NCBI GenBank assembly: GCA_029378245.1
Contig: JARKIF010000018.1
Coordinates: forward strand, 62,001-126,000
Origin: Roridomyces roridus
Taxonomy: Eukaryota > Basidiomycota > Agaricomycetes > Agaricales > Mycenaceae
DNA: 64,000 bases
Reading direction: 5' to 3'
Part shown: one piece after another, positions 1-10,769 of the stretch
Layout of the letters: the number at the start of each line of letters is the position of its first letter
Position numbering within the stretch: the stretch's first letter is position 1
The notes under the pieces: generated by a model
The model's database searches: none
Seen by the model: the letters and a program-made list of their open reading frames with translations, nothing else
What the model was told of the DNA's origin: nothing
Position numbers and translations under genes: made by a program

Positions 1-331
1 GTTTGATGCATTGATGTGGCTACCGTAAACATCGACAATACCCGCGGCAGCCGCCAGCTGCCGCCTCATCCAAAGGGGATGGTGTTTCCGCAGTTCCCAC
101 ATGGCTTGGTGAGACAATTCTGACAAAAATCACCCGCGATAACAGTGTTTAGAGGACATTGCCGAGCATTTCCGTATTACGGCCGTAACGGCCGTGTTTT
201 TACGGGAAATACGGCACATGGCCGTGTTGCACACGGGCCGTGTCAAGACCACTACCAGGGGCCACGGCACGGCACCGTATCCGTATTACGGAGCCGTATT
301 CCGTAGGGTACGGTTACGGTGCCCAGCCCTA
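1..331. mobile_element. hAT-like transposon terminus (element runs off the window start)
   Basis: Read on the minus strand, the element begins TAGGGCTGGGCACCG at 331 and continues into sequence rich in CCGTA/TACGG words (about 180-320). TAGGGCTGGGC-type ends are common in fungal hAT elements (family knowledge). The matching inverted end is not in the window, so the element must extend left of base 1. The next eight bases outward, 332-339, would be the target-site duplication. No transposase is readable in 1-331. The end abuts a membrane-protein gene exactly where that gene's reading frame stops matching its family. Confidence 0.5.
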
Positions 332-972
332 AATACTTGCAACGAGAACAATGCAGGGAATTATCCGGGATTTGTTGGAGAGGATGTAGATACGGTATGC
401 ATAAAGTGACTGAGTGGAAAGTCCCACTACAAGGAAGTTTGAGTTTTGGAAGGAAACACACCAGATAGCGGAAATGCTCACCAAACCCACCAATAACGGG
501 TGCCAAGGGCCAACCAGCGCGGACCTTTGTTGCACCGATGATATCAGCAAATCCAGACCCAAACATAATGAACGCTTGGTAGACCACGAGACCGGTCAAA
601 AACAACCCCAAAACATAGGTTGCATACACGAAGGTCTTGTTTATCCACCGGTCATTTGGAAAGGCCAAATAATAGAAGTCTAGGTGTTTGAACATGTCAG
701 TCAGATGAAGCTAATGTAGACAAAATTCACTGACATGTCTGGACGCTTAGGATACCGCAGAGAGCAACATCCAGCAGATAGGTCATAATCTATTGGAAAT
801 TTTCAATGTTTTTGCGCTGCGAGATGCAGTTTGAACAACAGCTCACCAGTGTTTCAGCCCTGGGCTACACGAGATTCAACTTGAAGCTAGACAGAGATTG
901 GAGATATACTGACATCTGGAGAACAGCCGTTGGGACTGCAGGAGGTAGAGCATTGACAGGTACAGCGGGCAT
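332..972 (-). pseudogene. DUF6534-type multi-pass membrane protein, 3' end removed by a transposon
   Basis: Minus-strand exons rebuild the N-terminal half of a DUF6534-type Agaricomycete membrane protein. A plausible ATG is at 972, followed by membrane segments including GILSVQT+YFYYLAFPND joined across an intron (GTCAGT..CTAG), then FVYATYVLGLFLTGLVVYQ. A second intron (GTGAGC..TTGTAG, about 415-470) leads to STQSLYAYRIYILSNKSR. The frame then reads LVASI and meets the transposon end at 331. Family members normally continue through more membrane helices, so the gene has lost its C-terminal part. Function of the family is unknown; members are predicted to sit in membranes. The first-exon/intron border near 800-900 is uncertain. 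Confidence 0.6.
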
Positions 973-1259
973 CGTGGCGAGGAATTCGAAGTCGGAGAGC
1001 GCTGTCCCGGTGCAGGGTTGTAACAGCACGGGCGGAGTATAACAGCAGGGCTAATTCAACAGGCGGCCAGCAGATTTTGACATCCTATATGCATTATCGG
1101 TCAGCTCGGCCGAGTTCGGCCCTCATAGATCACTACAAAAATGAATCAATGAAGGGCGCTCAAGGACGAATATATTAGTATGGGGACAAGGAGACGGCGC
1201 GAAGATTGAGTTGAGTTCATTCCCCGCACCTCAATGATTGGGTAGCCACAAAGATACAG

Positions 1260-1910
1260 CCATGGAACGAAAGCAACTGGAAGAATCAGATGTGTTCCAT
1301 GTGAAGACGGCGATTCGTAGCGGAGGTTACGGAGCGACAGTCGAGTATTATGGTTGGTATTTAAATGCCGGTCCATGCGGACCCTTCGTAGACCCGAACT
1401 GGTATGCACCAGAGTTCAAACGTCCACTGCGAGTTGTGTTGATCGGGGTTTTGTCTAGTAAAAGTTAAACACCACCAGGTGAGATCGCTGTGACCGTAAT
1501 GAGTGGCCAGAAAGACGCAGTAAGGGAAAGGACTTGATACTTAGGTCCGATGGCGCTTCAATATCGCCAATCTAAGAGCAACTGGAAGAAAAACGCGGAT
1601 TCATGCGGACCCTTCGTCAGACCCAAACTGTACCCGAACTGGTATGTAAGTACATGATATATGCACACGGCGGTGTTGCCGTCGATCTGACATCGATTAG
1701 AGCTCGAGCAGCGAGTTGATGAACTCAATCTGCGGAATTGAGTCGAGTTGAGCTTGAGTTGAGCTGAGTTCACTTCAAGTTCGAGTTGTGTTGATCGGGG
1801 TTTTGTCTAGTAAAACACCAACAGGTGAGATCGCTGTGACCGTAATGAGTGGGCAGGAAAGACGCAGTGAGCCAATGGCGCTTCATTATCGCCAATCTAA
1901 GAACGAAAGG
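1260..1910. repeat. Direct tandem repeat, period about 310-350 bp
   Basis: Several words recur in the same order. GCAACTGGAAGAA occurs at about 1274 and 1579. CATGCGGACCCTTCGT occurs at about 1376 and 1603. A block starting GTTGTGTTGATCGGGG occurs at about 1433 and 1788 and runs on through GTGACCGTAATGAGTGG. ATGGCGCTTCA..ATCGCCAATCTAAG recurs near 1550 and 1876. The copies differ by small indels. No protein fits; many short frames arise from the repeat. Confidence 0.7.
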
Positions 1911-3390
1911 GTGGATGTTCAGTCGAGGGAGAGGATATGTACTAGAGGACGGTACTTACCTCGGCGACGAGCGTCAGATGCTAGTGGCAAGACTAGTGTA
2001 GGCAGTCTAAGATGTGTGTTGATGGAAGATGAAGCATTGTGAAAACTAGCTGTGGAAAGGAACTTCTGCGGCATTGACACCAACGGACGGCGGATGGGGT
2101 TGATGTGGAAGGACTTCAAGAAGGCAAACGGATCATCGATCATCTCCGAGTCTGAGTCATCACCAAAACCGGGAAAAACATGTATGACTATATCAGGCCA
2201 TATATGGGCCGCGAGGGCTGGGAGGCTGATCCGGCTGATGAACTTTCCATCCGCCCTTACTTAACATCTCTCGAGATCGCAATTGCTCATCCGCCTGATG
2301 AACTTTCATCAGCCTGACGAACTTGAGAGAGGCTGGTCTGAATACAGGGCTCTGGATCTCCGGGCTTCCCTACTGATAACCATTGCTCGGACTCAATATT
2401 CAGAAGAAACAAATAATGCATTGGCAAACAAGGATACAGAGGAGAGTATACACAGTAGAACGGGAAGGGAGTGGAGGAGGGAGTGAGCCAGGCAGCGGCC
2501 GTCTTGCAACCCGAGGGATTTCGGTCTTGAGAGCGTGAGATTTTCAGCGTCTTCGGACTTGCAGTGTCTTTGAGTCTTGCAGCGTCTTCGGATTTGTGGC
2601 GTCTTCAGGAACTTGCGGCGTCTGGAGACTTGCAGTGTGTCGGGATCCGGGAGCTTGAGGCTGGTAGGAGATGCTTGACTGGGGGTGTCTTCAAGCTAGA
2701 CGTGGGCGACAGGTGTAGTGTGGTGAGCGTTGATATGGACACGGAACTTCCGTCTAGACCAAGCTTGAACGAGAGGGACTGGAGTTGGCCGGCCACAGGA
2801 GGGAGGAAGACTTGGAGCGAGAGAGAGGGAGGGAAGGTGGTGGGGCAAAACAAGAAGTGCTTAGCGAAATCACGCCATTTTAAAAGAGCTGAGTAATGCG
2901 CTGCGGAACCATGCGGCTGCTGTCAGGAACAAGATCATCAATTGATCGCCTGGGTCTGGACCATGTGCGTTGTCGATGCCATTGACTCTGAGCAACTCGG
3001 AGTCCACTGAGTGGAGGCGGAGCCTCGAATAGCCCACCCAGGGTATGTATTCAATGCTTCCGCTAGTTAGTTGTTTCAACTTAGTTGTCGTGCCATCTAA
3101 GAAGGGAAGAAAAAATTATATGAGGCGGCACATGGCCCGAGACTACCTTTGTACAGTAATAGTACTTAGCTGGATACCCCAGCTCATGAGGGCTCACATG
3201 GTAAGAGTAGCATCACAGTGGAATATGAGGCAGATATTCACCACATCAGGAAAAATCGCCGAAGATTTTGCGGCGCGCCAAGGCTATCCAGGGCATCATA
3301 GGTCCATATAGATCCGGGCATCGGCTTTGTATCCAATGTTGGCGTGGTAGTTGATACACCGGAAGATGTAGATCAACGTTGATCGGCGCC
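1911..3390. other. Gene-poor stretch, no feature recognised
   Basis: No exon chain, tRNA-like fold or known domain could be supported here. Around 2520-2650 the words GTCTTC, CTTGCAG and GGCGTCT recur as low-complexity DNA. From about 2170 to 2330 the words CCGCCTGATGAACTTTC and CCGGCTGATGAACTTTCC are repeated at close range. Confidence 0.5.
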
Positions 3391-3562
3391 ATTGTTACTA
3401 TGATCTACATCAGCTATCTAAGCATTGGGCTGGGAAAATGTAACTGACATTGGCAATAGTAGCACATGGAGAAGGAAGAATTTGAGAATCACAAGATTGA
3501 ATGACGCAAGCTCGGTCGACGCTGTCTCAGGTCTCAATCTGGTCCCGTCACTGAAATCAGAC

Positions 3563-6500
3563 TCAATATATTGTGTGTCGTATGAAGAAGTCTAAGGAAA
3601 TGTACGGATTAATGTAGAAATTAGTCGCAGACTCCAACACGTTGTGGCAAGTCCATGCAGAGTCAATAGAACTCCCACACTTACCCATGAGATGACACTC
3701 GCTCACAATATCATCCACGGACACAACGGCTGCATTGCGTGCACCGTGTCGCCGTGAGCGGTGTGTTGTGTACATCCCAACAGAAGAATCCATCCGAGGC
3801 GTCGTGAACCATTCAACGTAAGCGAGAGGGTGGGGGAAGTTGCCAAATTGTCGAGGGAGCCTAAAGATTGCACGTATCTGCGCTGGCCGAGGTCCTGTAC
3901 TGATATTAGCAAGATATACATTAAGAGACACGGTGCATGAGCTCACTGTCTTCCCCGAGTTGAAGATCCATCCCGGGTTTGTCAACAATAAGCGCAGTAT
4001 CAAACACGGCAGGGCTAGTAGCACGCCGCACGCCGGTGCGCACAATCTCCGGGACGGCACGTATTCGGACGGTATGAATTTTGTCGGAAAGATAAAGATT
4101 AGGTGGAAGACGAAGGGTGAGTTGGTTGTACACGTCAAAGCGGTCGTGGATGGAAGGAAGGATGGACGGGGCTTTGGTGGAGCGGGATTTGATGAAGGCG
4201 GTGAGAGCGGGGACAATATCGAGGGCGCCGTACTTGTCCTGTAAATGCCCGACCGTGAGAGCGACGTGAGCCGGGCGCTTGGCTACAGCATACGATACTG
4301 CCGGAGACAGCATCGCAGGAATGGAGGACTCTGAGTCCGAGACGTCGTCCTCTGAGTCCGAGCTATCCGAGGCCGGGGATTCCGAGTCAGGCGGTGGACT
4401 CGCGCGTTCCGTCTCGAGCCACCCAATATAGGATCGCCGGAGGGCCACGGCCTCCTGGCGCTGCAGCCAGAGGGTCATCTGCTCGGTGTAATCGCGTTTG
4501 TTGCTGGCGCGATAGGCCTTCTTGGCAAAGTCGATGTGGAGGCGTTTGGGGGACTCAGTGTTGTAGCCGTCGGGACTGCCGAGCGCCCAGATAAAGTCGA
4601 CGTAATGCTGGATATTGTGGAGTTTCGGGATATTGAAGTGCTGTCGGACCTTGAGCTTGATGAGGATATCCTTGTTCTCGTGGAAGATCTCGAGCGCGCG
4701 CTGAAGTGCGGCGAGGGTGATGGAGGTGTGAAGCTGGAGCTCGGCGTGGTAAATGAAATCAATTACGGCTTTGACGACGGTGAGAACTTGCGGCTTGACT
4801 GCTCCTGCCATGACGCCCATGAAGATGCGCATCATCTCCTTGTACTCCGTCCCCGTCCACTGCGACACCGTCGAGATTCCCTTGCGGAAAAGGCGCAACC
4901 CCGGAAATACACCCATCGCCTTGAAACGAGCGTCAAGCTCGGTCACGCCTATCAGCTTCTCACACCAGCTGACTAGATGATCCTTGAAGACGCCCTTGTA
5001 CACTTGGTGGAGGAGATCGGGAGTGAAGCATTGGAAGATATTCGTGTGGGGGAGCTGCTTCCAAAACGGTTCGTACACCTCATGTATCCCGTCGGCCTCG
5101 AATTGCGCTGATTCCTTGCGCAGACGGTGCTCCTCGAGCATCTTCAAAGTCTCCGTCTCGTCACGCAGGAGTGAGGCGACGAGATTCCCGCGTTCGTTGG
5201 GGGAAACACGACATACGGGGCAGCGGTTCTGCTTGCAGCACGCAATGAGGCACTGCTCAGGGTAATCTGCGACGTAGGCCGCCAGGATCGGAAACACGAG
5301 GCGCTTCCAGCCGTCCGAGCACACCACCTCGACACCGTTCTTTCCGGTGGAGATCAACGGCTCGAGGATCTTAGCCATCGCCTTGTGAAAGACGCGGTAG
5401 CCCTCGAGCGATCGCGTGTTGTCGGAGAAGCATGTCAGCTTCGAGACAGGTAAGTACCCGACCAGAACCGTTGCGTGTTTCGAAGGCTGACGACGAATCT
5501 CTTTCGAGATATTGCCGATGGTGAGGTATACTGGCCACGCCGTCTTATCGCCCTGGAAATTGGAGAGCTTCGTCTTGTCGGAGGAGAGGATGATGCCTGA
5601 CACGCAGGCGCCCGGCGGTAAGCGTTTCTGTCGTCTGGGTCAAGTTTGGGTCTCAATTAGATGAATGAAGCACGTACCTGGATCTCCCACCACCAATTCC
5701 CCGTCCACATCTCATCCAGCACGCGCGTGGTACCCTTCGCGCTTGTGTATGCGCGCTCGGGTGCATATACCATGTGCTCTTTGAAGAGCGGGTTTCCCAT
5801 GAGTTGCTGAATGCACTCAACGGGATCACGCATCCACAACTCGAGGTCCTCGGTCAATAGATTGCCGTCCTCATCCTTCACGTTTCCGACAACACTCATG
5901 ATCTCGCAGCTCCAGCCTGGGCCGGTGGGGAGTGCGTCGATCTTTTGGAGGAAGGCACGGTTGTTGTGGAACGACAGTTCGTTCTTCTTGGTCTGTGAGC
6001 GTCCGGTGAGTGATTCGTATCGCAGCAGGAGCACTACACTCACCATTGAAAGCTTCAGAAACTCGTCCGTCGCCGTCTGGCTGACGTTCTTTGACAGCCA
6101 CTGCGCGAGCTCCCATTCATCCTCCCCCACAAAGGGTGAGTACTCTGACTCGCCGACTGCCTGCTGCTTCTCACGCCATTCCTCCAAGATCGTGTTAACG
6201 CGAGAAGATCTGCAGGGCTGTCCAGCGCGCAGCTCTGGCTCATCGAACGACTCGTAGGCGCGCTGGAACAGGTCTCCCTCGTCCTCTACCTCCTGCACAG
6301 TCGGTCGACGATCTGGGAGGGTCTCTCGAAGCTCAGGGGGTGGTGTTGGTGCTGTGGGCATAAAATCGTCGCCGATATCCATCGGAAAGTCGCCTTTGGC
6401 GTCCAGAAGATGTGATTCTGTCTGAGCAGGTACGCCGTCCTCAGTCTCGATCAAAGCCGTGGGCTGAACGGATGCCGTAACAGAGAGGTCGCGCCCAAGC

Positions 6501-6595
6501 TCTTCCCTCCACTTTGAGGCACATGCCGGAGCGTGGCTGATATGGCGCGTGACATTTTTTGCAGGACGAAAACAGTACGGGCAGCGCGATTCCAT
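3563..6595 (-). CDS. Plavaka-type DDE transposase, intact
   Basis: Three minus-strand exons (6595..5678, 5627..3947, 3894..3563) join in phase into 976 residues. Introns are 5628-5677 and 3895-3946. The N-terminus holds a zinc-finger-like CPYC..HISHAPAC motif (residues 5-25). After the first intron come KRLPPGACVSGIILSSDKTK and VVCSDGWKRLVFP, typical of the catalytic core, then CCKQNRCPVC and TPDLLHQVYKGVFKDHLV. RLHIDFAKKAY lies in the conserved downstream domain, followed by an acidic serine-rich linker. The last exon carries PHPLAYVEWFT and CHLMGKCGSSIDS, the usual Plavaka C-terminal block. I chose ATG 6595 because the upstream in-frame start is TTG. No stop or frameshift is seen, so the gene may still be active. 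Confidence 0.9.
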
Positions 6596-6962
6596 TTCGA
6601 CGGCGATGAAGGACGGCAAACGCGCTCAATAATGCCTGCGTATCCGGGTGTTGTCCGGGTGAGTATATTTCCTAGCTACTTTGTAAGCCAGCTCAGTGAG
6701 GTCATCAGCGGCCGCTCGTCGACGGGCACACACTCGTGACTTCCCCGACAAACCTGGCCTCTCTCTCTTGCTCCCCACCACCACCGACCCTTTATACAAA
6801 CGCGCTTTGTTGATTCAAGGCGCGTACGCGCTGAGGGGTGGTGACCAGACAAACAAGCCGCGCATTCAACAAGGCCCATCCGTATAAAATGAGCCCGACC
6901 TGGAGGTGTGTACCCCACTCTCTCGAGCCCGCCTCTGCTAATTTGCATCGCACTTCCTCTCA
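6596..6962. promoter_or_regulatory. Shared divergent promoter between the transposase and DUF6532 gene
   Basis: The 367 bp between the two start codons is the only 5' region for both genes. TATAAA lies at 6883-6888, about 75 bp upstream of the plus-strand ATG at 6963. TTTATACAAA near 6790 could serve the minus strand. The TATA assignments are inference. Confidence 0.45.
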
Positions 6963-9207
6963 ATGGCCAACACCCAGAAAACCACCCCTGCTACCCAGTC
7001 GCGTGCCACAGCTCGCGACTTGTCTTGCTCCATCCCCGCCGCTGCCCGTGGCACCAATCAAGAAAATCAGTCGGACCAACTCAATTTGATGCATGCCAAG
7101 GGTGCGTCCTCTATTATCTTTGTTACTCACCAGTAATGATTTCTGCAGCATCTGACCGTGGCGGTAACCGTGGAGGCGACTACGAAGACGATGACGACGC
7201 CCCCATCGGTCGACGTGCACGTCGCCCGAGCGAAAAACAGCAAGCTTTGAGTAAGTCCGCACCTTTGGTATTTTGCTTCTTGCTGACACCTGATACGCAG
7301 TCGACGAGGCTCTCGCGGACGAGGCTCGCCAAGCCACAAAGACCGCCAAGGTGGCTAAAACCGCTTGGGCTCTTCAGCGTGCTGCGGGTGTTCTCGATAG
7401 CGAGGACGACGACGACCGCCCAGCGCCCCGTGCAGACACCAACGTACGTTCCATCCTTTTTCGATGAGGGTGCAGTACCTAACGAATATTCAAGCTGTCC
7501 TTCCGCCCAGTTCCGTCCCGCCCCGCTGCGGTCAAGCAGAAGCAAGTCCTCATTGAGCGGAGCAGCAAGGTACCTCGTCCGCCGCAATACCAGACCAACA
7601 TCGATGATGGCCGCCGCAACTATGGTGAAGAGTATCGACGGATGTCTCAGCACCACGCTGACCCTGGGCATGACGGCCGCGGATCGTCTTCCACGCTGTC
7701 TCGTGGTCGCCGTGAACCGACTCCCCCCAGCTGGCGTCGTCTCCCGGCCCCTGCACCCGAGCCCCAGCGTCCGACGTTCCGGGGAATGGATCCTTCTCCG
7801 CCGCCAGCTCGGTCATCTTCGCCGATTGTGAGTTTTAATGCATACTCTGTATTTATGGTACTGACAATTGATATAGCTACGGGATATGGCCAACGGCAGG
7901 CGCGTGCCAAACCACGTCACCCTCAACCTACGCCACACCCCTACCGACACTCGGCCAAGCCTGCCGGCTCCCTGCCGCTCTCCCTCCCCGAGTCCGGCTC
8001 GATCAGCCTCTCCACAGACCGGAGAGAAGAGGCGTGATTCGCCACTGCCGCGGCTTGACCTCCGTGTGATGCAGGCCCAGCGTCTGAACAACGGAGGGCG
8101 TGCGAAGGCAAAGGACTATGATGATACGACTCAGGAGGCCCTTGGCCTGGCCATCCTCTTCTTCCGTGTCTGTGTCCTAGTCCGGTGCGCCTTCCCTGAC
8201 CCCAAGCAGGAGCTAGAGTGGGTTCGGGAGAGCTGGCGCATCGCGTGCGAGCGCCTGGGTGTGACCATGGAGCTCACACCGGCCTTGAGCAAGCTTGTAA
8301 GTGTTCCGTGTCCTTGTCCGCCCTCTTTGATGTTTTGTCTATAGATTACCACCCGCGACTCGCACGTGCGGGGGGAGCTCAAGACCAAGGCCCGACCCAT
8401 TGCCGAGCTCCTCTTTGACTTCTCTAGCGGCGAGAGCAAGGAGGCCATCAAGCGGAATCGGCAGATCGCGGAGAGCCTGAAGGAGGACAATGCATTGTTC
8501 TTCCGGGTGCGTCACTGGTTTTCTCATTGCAGCCGCCATCTCATGTCATCATCAGGATCCTTCGACCCGCACGGGCATATTCCGCAACCGTGCCATTCAA
8601 AAGCTCGTCAATGCCGCCATTTTCCCCAATCGTCGGGCACCCGGTGCCACCTTACCGGATTACTTCGACCCGTTGCCGCTTGTCACTCTGGCACTCGTCT
8701 TGACAGTGGTATGTCCATCCTTTCATCCCCGTTCCGTACTGATTCTTCTCAAGTTTGACAATTGCGTTGACGAGTGGGCCACCGGCATTCGCACCGACAT
8801 CCCCTTCACCGCTAGCGAATACCGTGAAGTCTATCAACGCCACGTCTCAACCCTCGAGGAATTCGCCGTGGCCACCAAAAAATACGGCATTCTCGACAAG
8901 ATCCTTCAAGATCTCCATGACAATGGACGGTGCGTCTATCCTTATTCCCCCTTGGCTCCGCTGAGCTTCCTGCAGTGCTCATTCCGGTGCCAAACCCCGT
9001 GCGACGATGTCTCGAGGCGCCCTTCTCCCATCCGATATCGCCGCTGCCATGAAGGAGTTTGAGGACGCCCAGATGAGCGGTGATGAGGACCATGAGGGTG
9101 ATGATGAGGACCGCGGAGGTGATGATGAGGACAACGAGATGCGGGCCGAGGATGATGAGGATGAAGATGCTGAGATGCTTGCTGGCGACGAGGAGGACGA
9201 CGAGTAG
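6963..9207 (+). CDS. DUF6532-domain protein, intact
   Basis: Nine exons join in phase: 6963-7101, 7149-7250, 7301-7443, 7495-7827, 7877-8296, 8345-8506, 8556-8708, 8754-8929 and 8976-9207, giving 619 residues. The N-terminal half is low complexity and basic/acidic (GGNRGGDYEDDDDAP, RRARRPSEKQ), with a proline-arginine linker. The second half matches the DUF6532 fold: YDDTTQEALGLAILFFRVCV, then SGESKEAIKRNRQIAE, FRNRAIQKLVNAAIF and FTASEYREVYQRHVSTLEEF. The tail is almost purely Asp/Glu with a few Met and Gly. DUF6532 has no established function but is highly expanded in Agaricomycetes. The gene is divergent from a Plavaka transposase, so it may be an accessory gene of the same element. Confidence 0.87.
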
Positions 9208-9439
9208 ATACCTTGACAGCTGCCTGAATATTTATTTTTTTCCTCTTTCTTTTGTGTGCTCCCTGAGTATATAATTTGGGCTTTGAATATGTGACTCGAG
9301 CATGGTTTACCCTGCTCTACATTGCTCGATGTTGGGCTACAGCGGTACAGATCTCCGACTTGACATAGATCATCTGCCAAGAAATGTAGATCATTGTAGT
9401 GAAATATAATTCCGAGGTTGAACTACATAGTCCTATAAA

Positions 9440-10520
9440 CTAGGGGGAAGTCAAAAGTTCTACCCGATCTATGTTGTCTACATCACTCTCCATCGTCAGG
9501 TGGATTTTTCCTGATGCATATATGCCCTGACAAGCCTCTGCCGGCGTGATAATCAACTGATAAGGCCTCATATACCCCATCAAGCCGGACGAATCATGTC
9601 CGGGAATACGCGATTTCTCCGGTTTTGGTGATGGATAACCAAGTGTGGCTAAGGCTTGATGGGACAGCTTGTTCTTGACCTTGTCCATCAACTTGAGCTC
9701 CTTCCAATCCCGCTCTGTCTTGACGCCTACTCTCCTCCATTCCGATTCCGCTCTCTTCCGTCGTACGGCTGTGTATCCCTGCCGAAGAGCGACGGCCTGA
9801 AAGAAAGACGACTTGCCCTGAATGGTTTGCGGATGCAACATACTCCTTCCCAACTCCGTCCACGGATAAGTCTGCCTAGTGATGGGTGGGTCCGGTTCAA
9901 AGAAACGGTTCGAACCTGAACCGAACGCCCGTTCAGCGTTCGGGTTCATGAAATTGCTGAACCTGAACGCAAAGTTCGGTTCGGCGTTCGGGCGGGAGTG
10001 GGCGCGTTCGAACGCGAACGCGAAATCGAACCGAAAGCCACCATTCTCGGGACTTTGACTGCAATTCCCAGTTGATTACCAGCTTGAGACGTGACATATT
10101 AGTGAAAGCACTCACACAGTCACCTTTAATGCAACCAGAACCTAGGCCAGAGACTGGTGGGTTGGCGCTGGCTGTCTGATCAGTATTGATGGCACATCAG
10201 AGCGGCGCAACTCGGGTTGTACGGGCCTTGTGCACGTAGAATTGCACTGGGTACCTATTCTGTGTTATTTAGTGCTTCCCCACCTACATTTGAAGCTCAT
10301 AGTACCGTGAAGTTTGCTTAGATTATCACCGGGAAAATCCGGGGTTCGAACGCGTTCGAACGCCGAACTGAACGTGAACGCGCGTTCAGGTTCAAGGTTC
10401 GGGAGTTCACTGAACCGAACGCTGCGTTCACGTTCGGCGTTCAGCAAAAAGGTGCCCGAACGCGAACCGAACCGGACCGACCCATCACTAAGTCTGCCTA
10501 CCTGCTTCCTAAGCATACGC
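9440..10520 (-). pseudogene. Unrecognised gene fragment split by a MITE
   Basis: Left of the MITE a minus-strand frame reads TYPWTELGRSMLHPQTIQGK, then SEWRRVGVKTERDWKELK and DKVKNKLSHQALATLGYPSP, ending at a stop at 9440. Right of the MITE the matching side begins just after a TAG acceptor-like site, so the element sits a few codons inside this exon. Composition and codon pattern look coding, with charged residues spread as in a folded helical domain. I recognise no family, and the upstream exons could not be found with confidence. It may be a real gene disrupted by the insertion, or an old remnant. Confidence 0.35.
9877..10490. mobile_element. Non-autonomous hAT-type MITE, 614 bp, with 8-bp target duplication
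   Basis: The element starts TAGTGATGGGTGGGTCCGG at 9877. It ends with the inverse, CCGGACCGACCCATCACTA, at 10490, one mismatch over about 22 bp. The same eight bases, AGTCTGCC, flank it at 9869-9876 and 10491-10498. An 8-bp duplication and a TAGTG/TAGNG start are hAT hallmarks. Inside each end lie long stretches rich in GTTCGAACG/CGTTCGGTTC words (about 9900-10035 and 10340-10475), so the flanks could fold into an extended hairpin. The core has no transposase frame. Confidence 0.85.
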
Positions 10521-10769
10521 ATCCGACTCTGGGTGGGACGTACTGCCTCGAGTCAAGGGAGAGGCCGACCGACGTCTGCGGTAACTCCGTCTTGTGCGCC
10601 GGGCTCTTCTTCTCTCGAATTCTTCAACTTTCAAGTCTTCCGACTCTCAATGCGGCCATCTCAGGCCTCTCGACGCTGCGCTACTTTCCATCAATCTCCA
10701 ATAGTGGCCAAGTTTCCGGCCCCGCGATGTTTAACCGACTGTCTGCCCTCCAGTTGAGTATGCGAAAGA

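Larger units (their letters stand above)
3395..9401. mobile_element. Possible two-gene Plavaka (CMC/EnSpm-type) element
   Basis: An imperfect inverted repeat brackets the transposase and the divergent DUF6532 gene. TTACTATGATCTACAT is at 3395-3410 and ATGTAGATCATTGTAGTG at 9384-9401, which on the minus strand begins CACTACAATGATCTACAT. CACTA-type ends fit the CMC superfamily to which Plavaka belongs. Extra copies of the GATCTACAT word, such as GATGTAGATC at about 3365, look like subterminal motifs. Two- or three-base target duplications cannot be judged by eye. The exact ends are therefore inference, and the DUF6532 gene may simply be a neighbour. Confidence 0.35.

Noticed and set aside
7180..7671. 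Minus-strand frame of 163 codons opposite the DUF6532 gene
   Set aside because: It is the shadow of well-phased DUF6532 exons and introns and has no family features.
9007..9207. Separate small acidic protein starting at 9007
   Set aside because: The frame is the last exon of the DUF6532 gene, with a clean acceptor at 8975 and matching phase.
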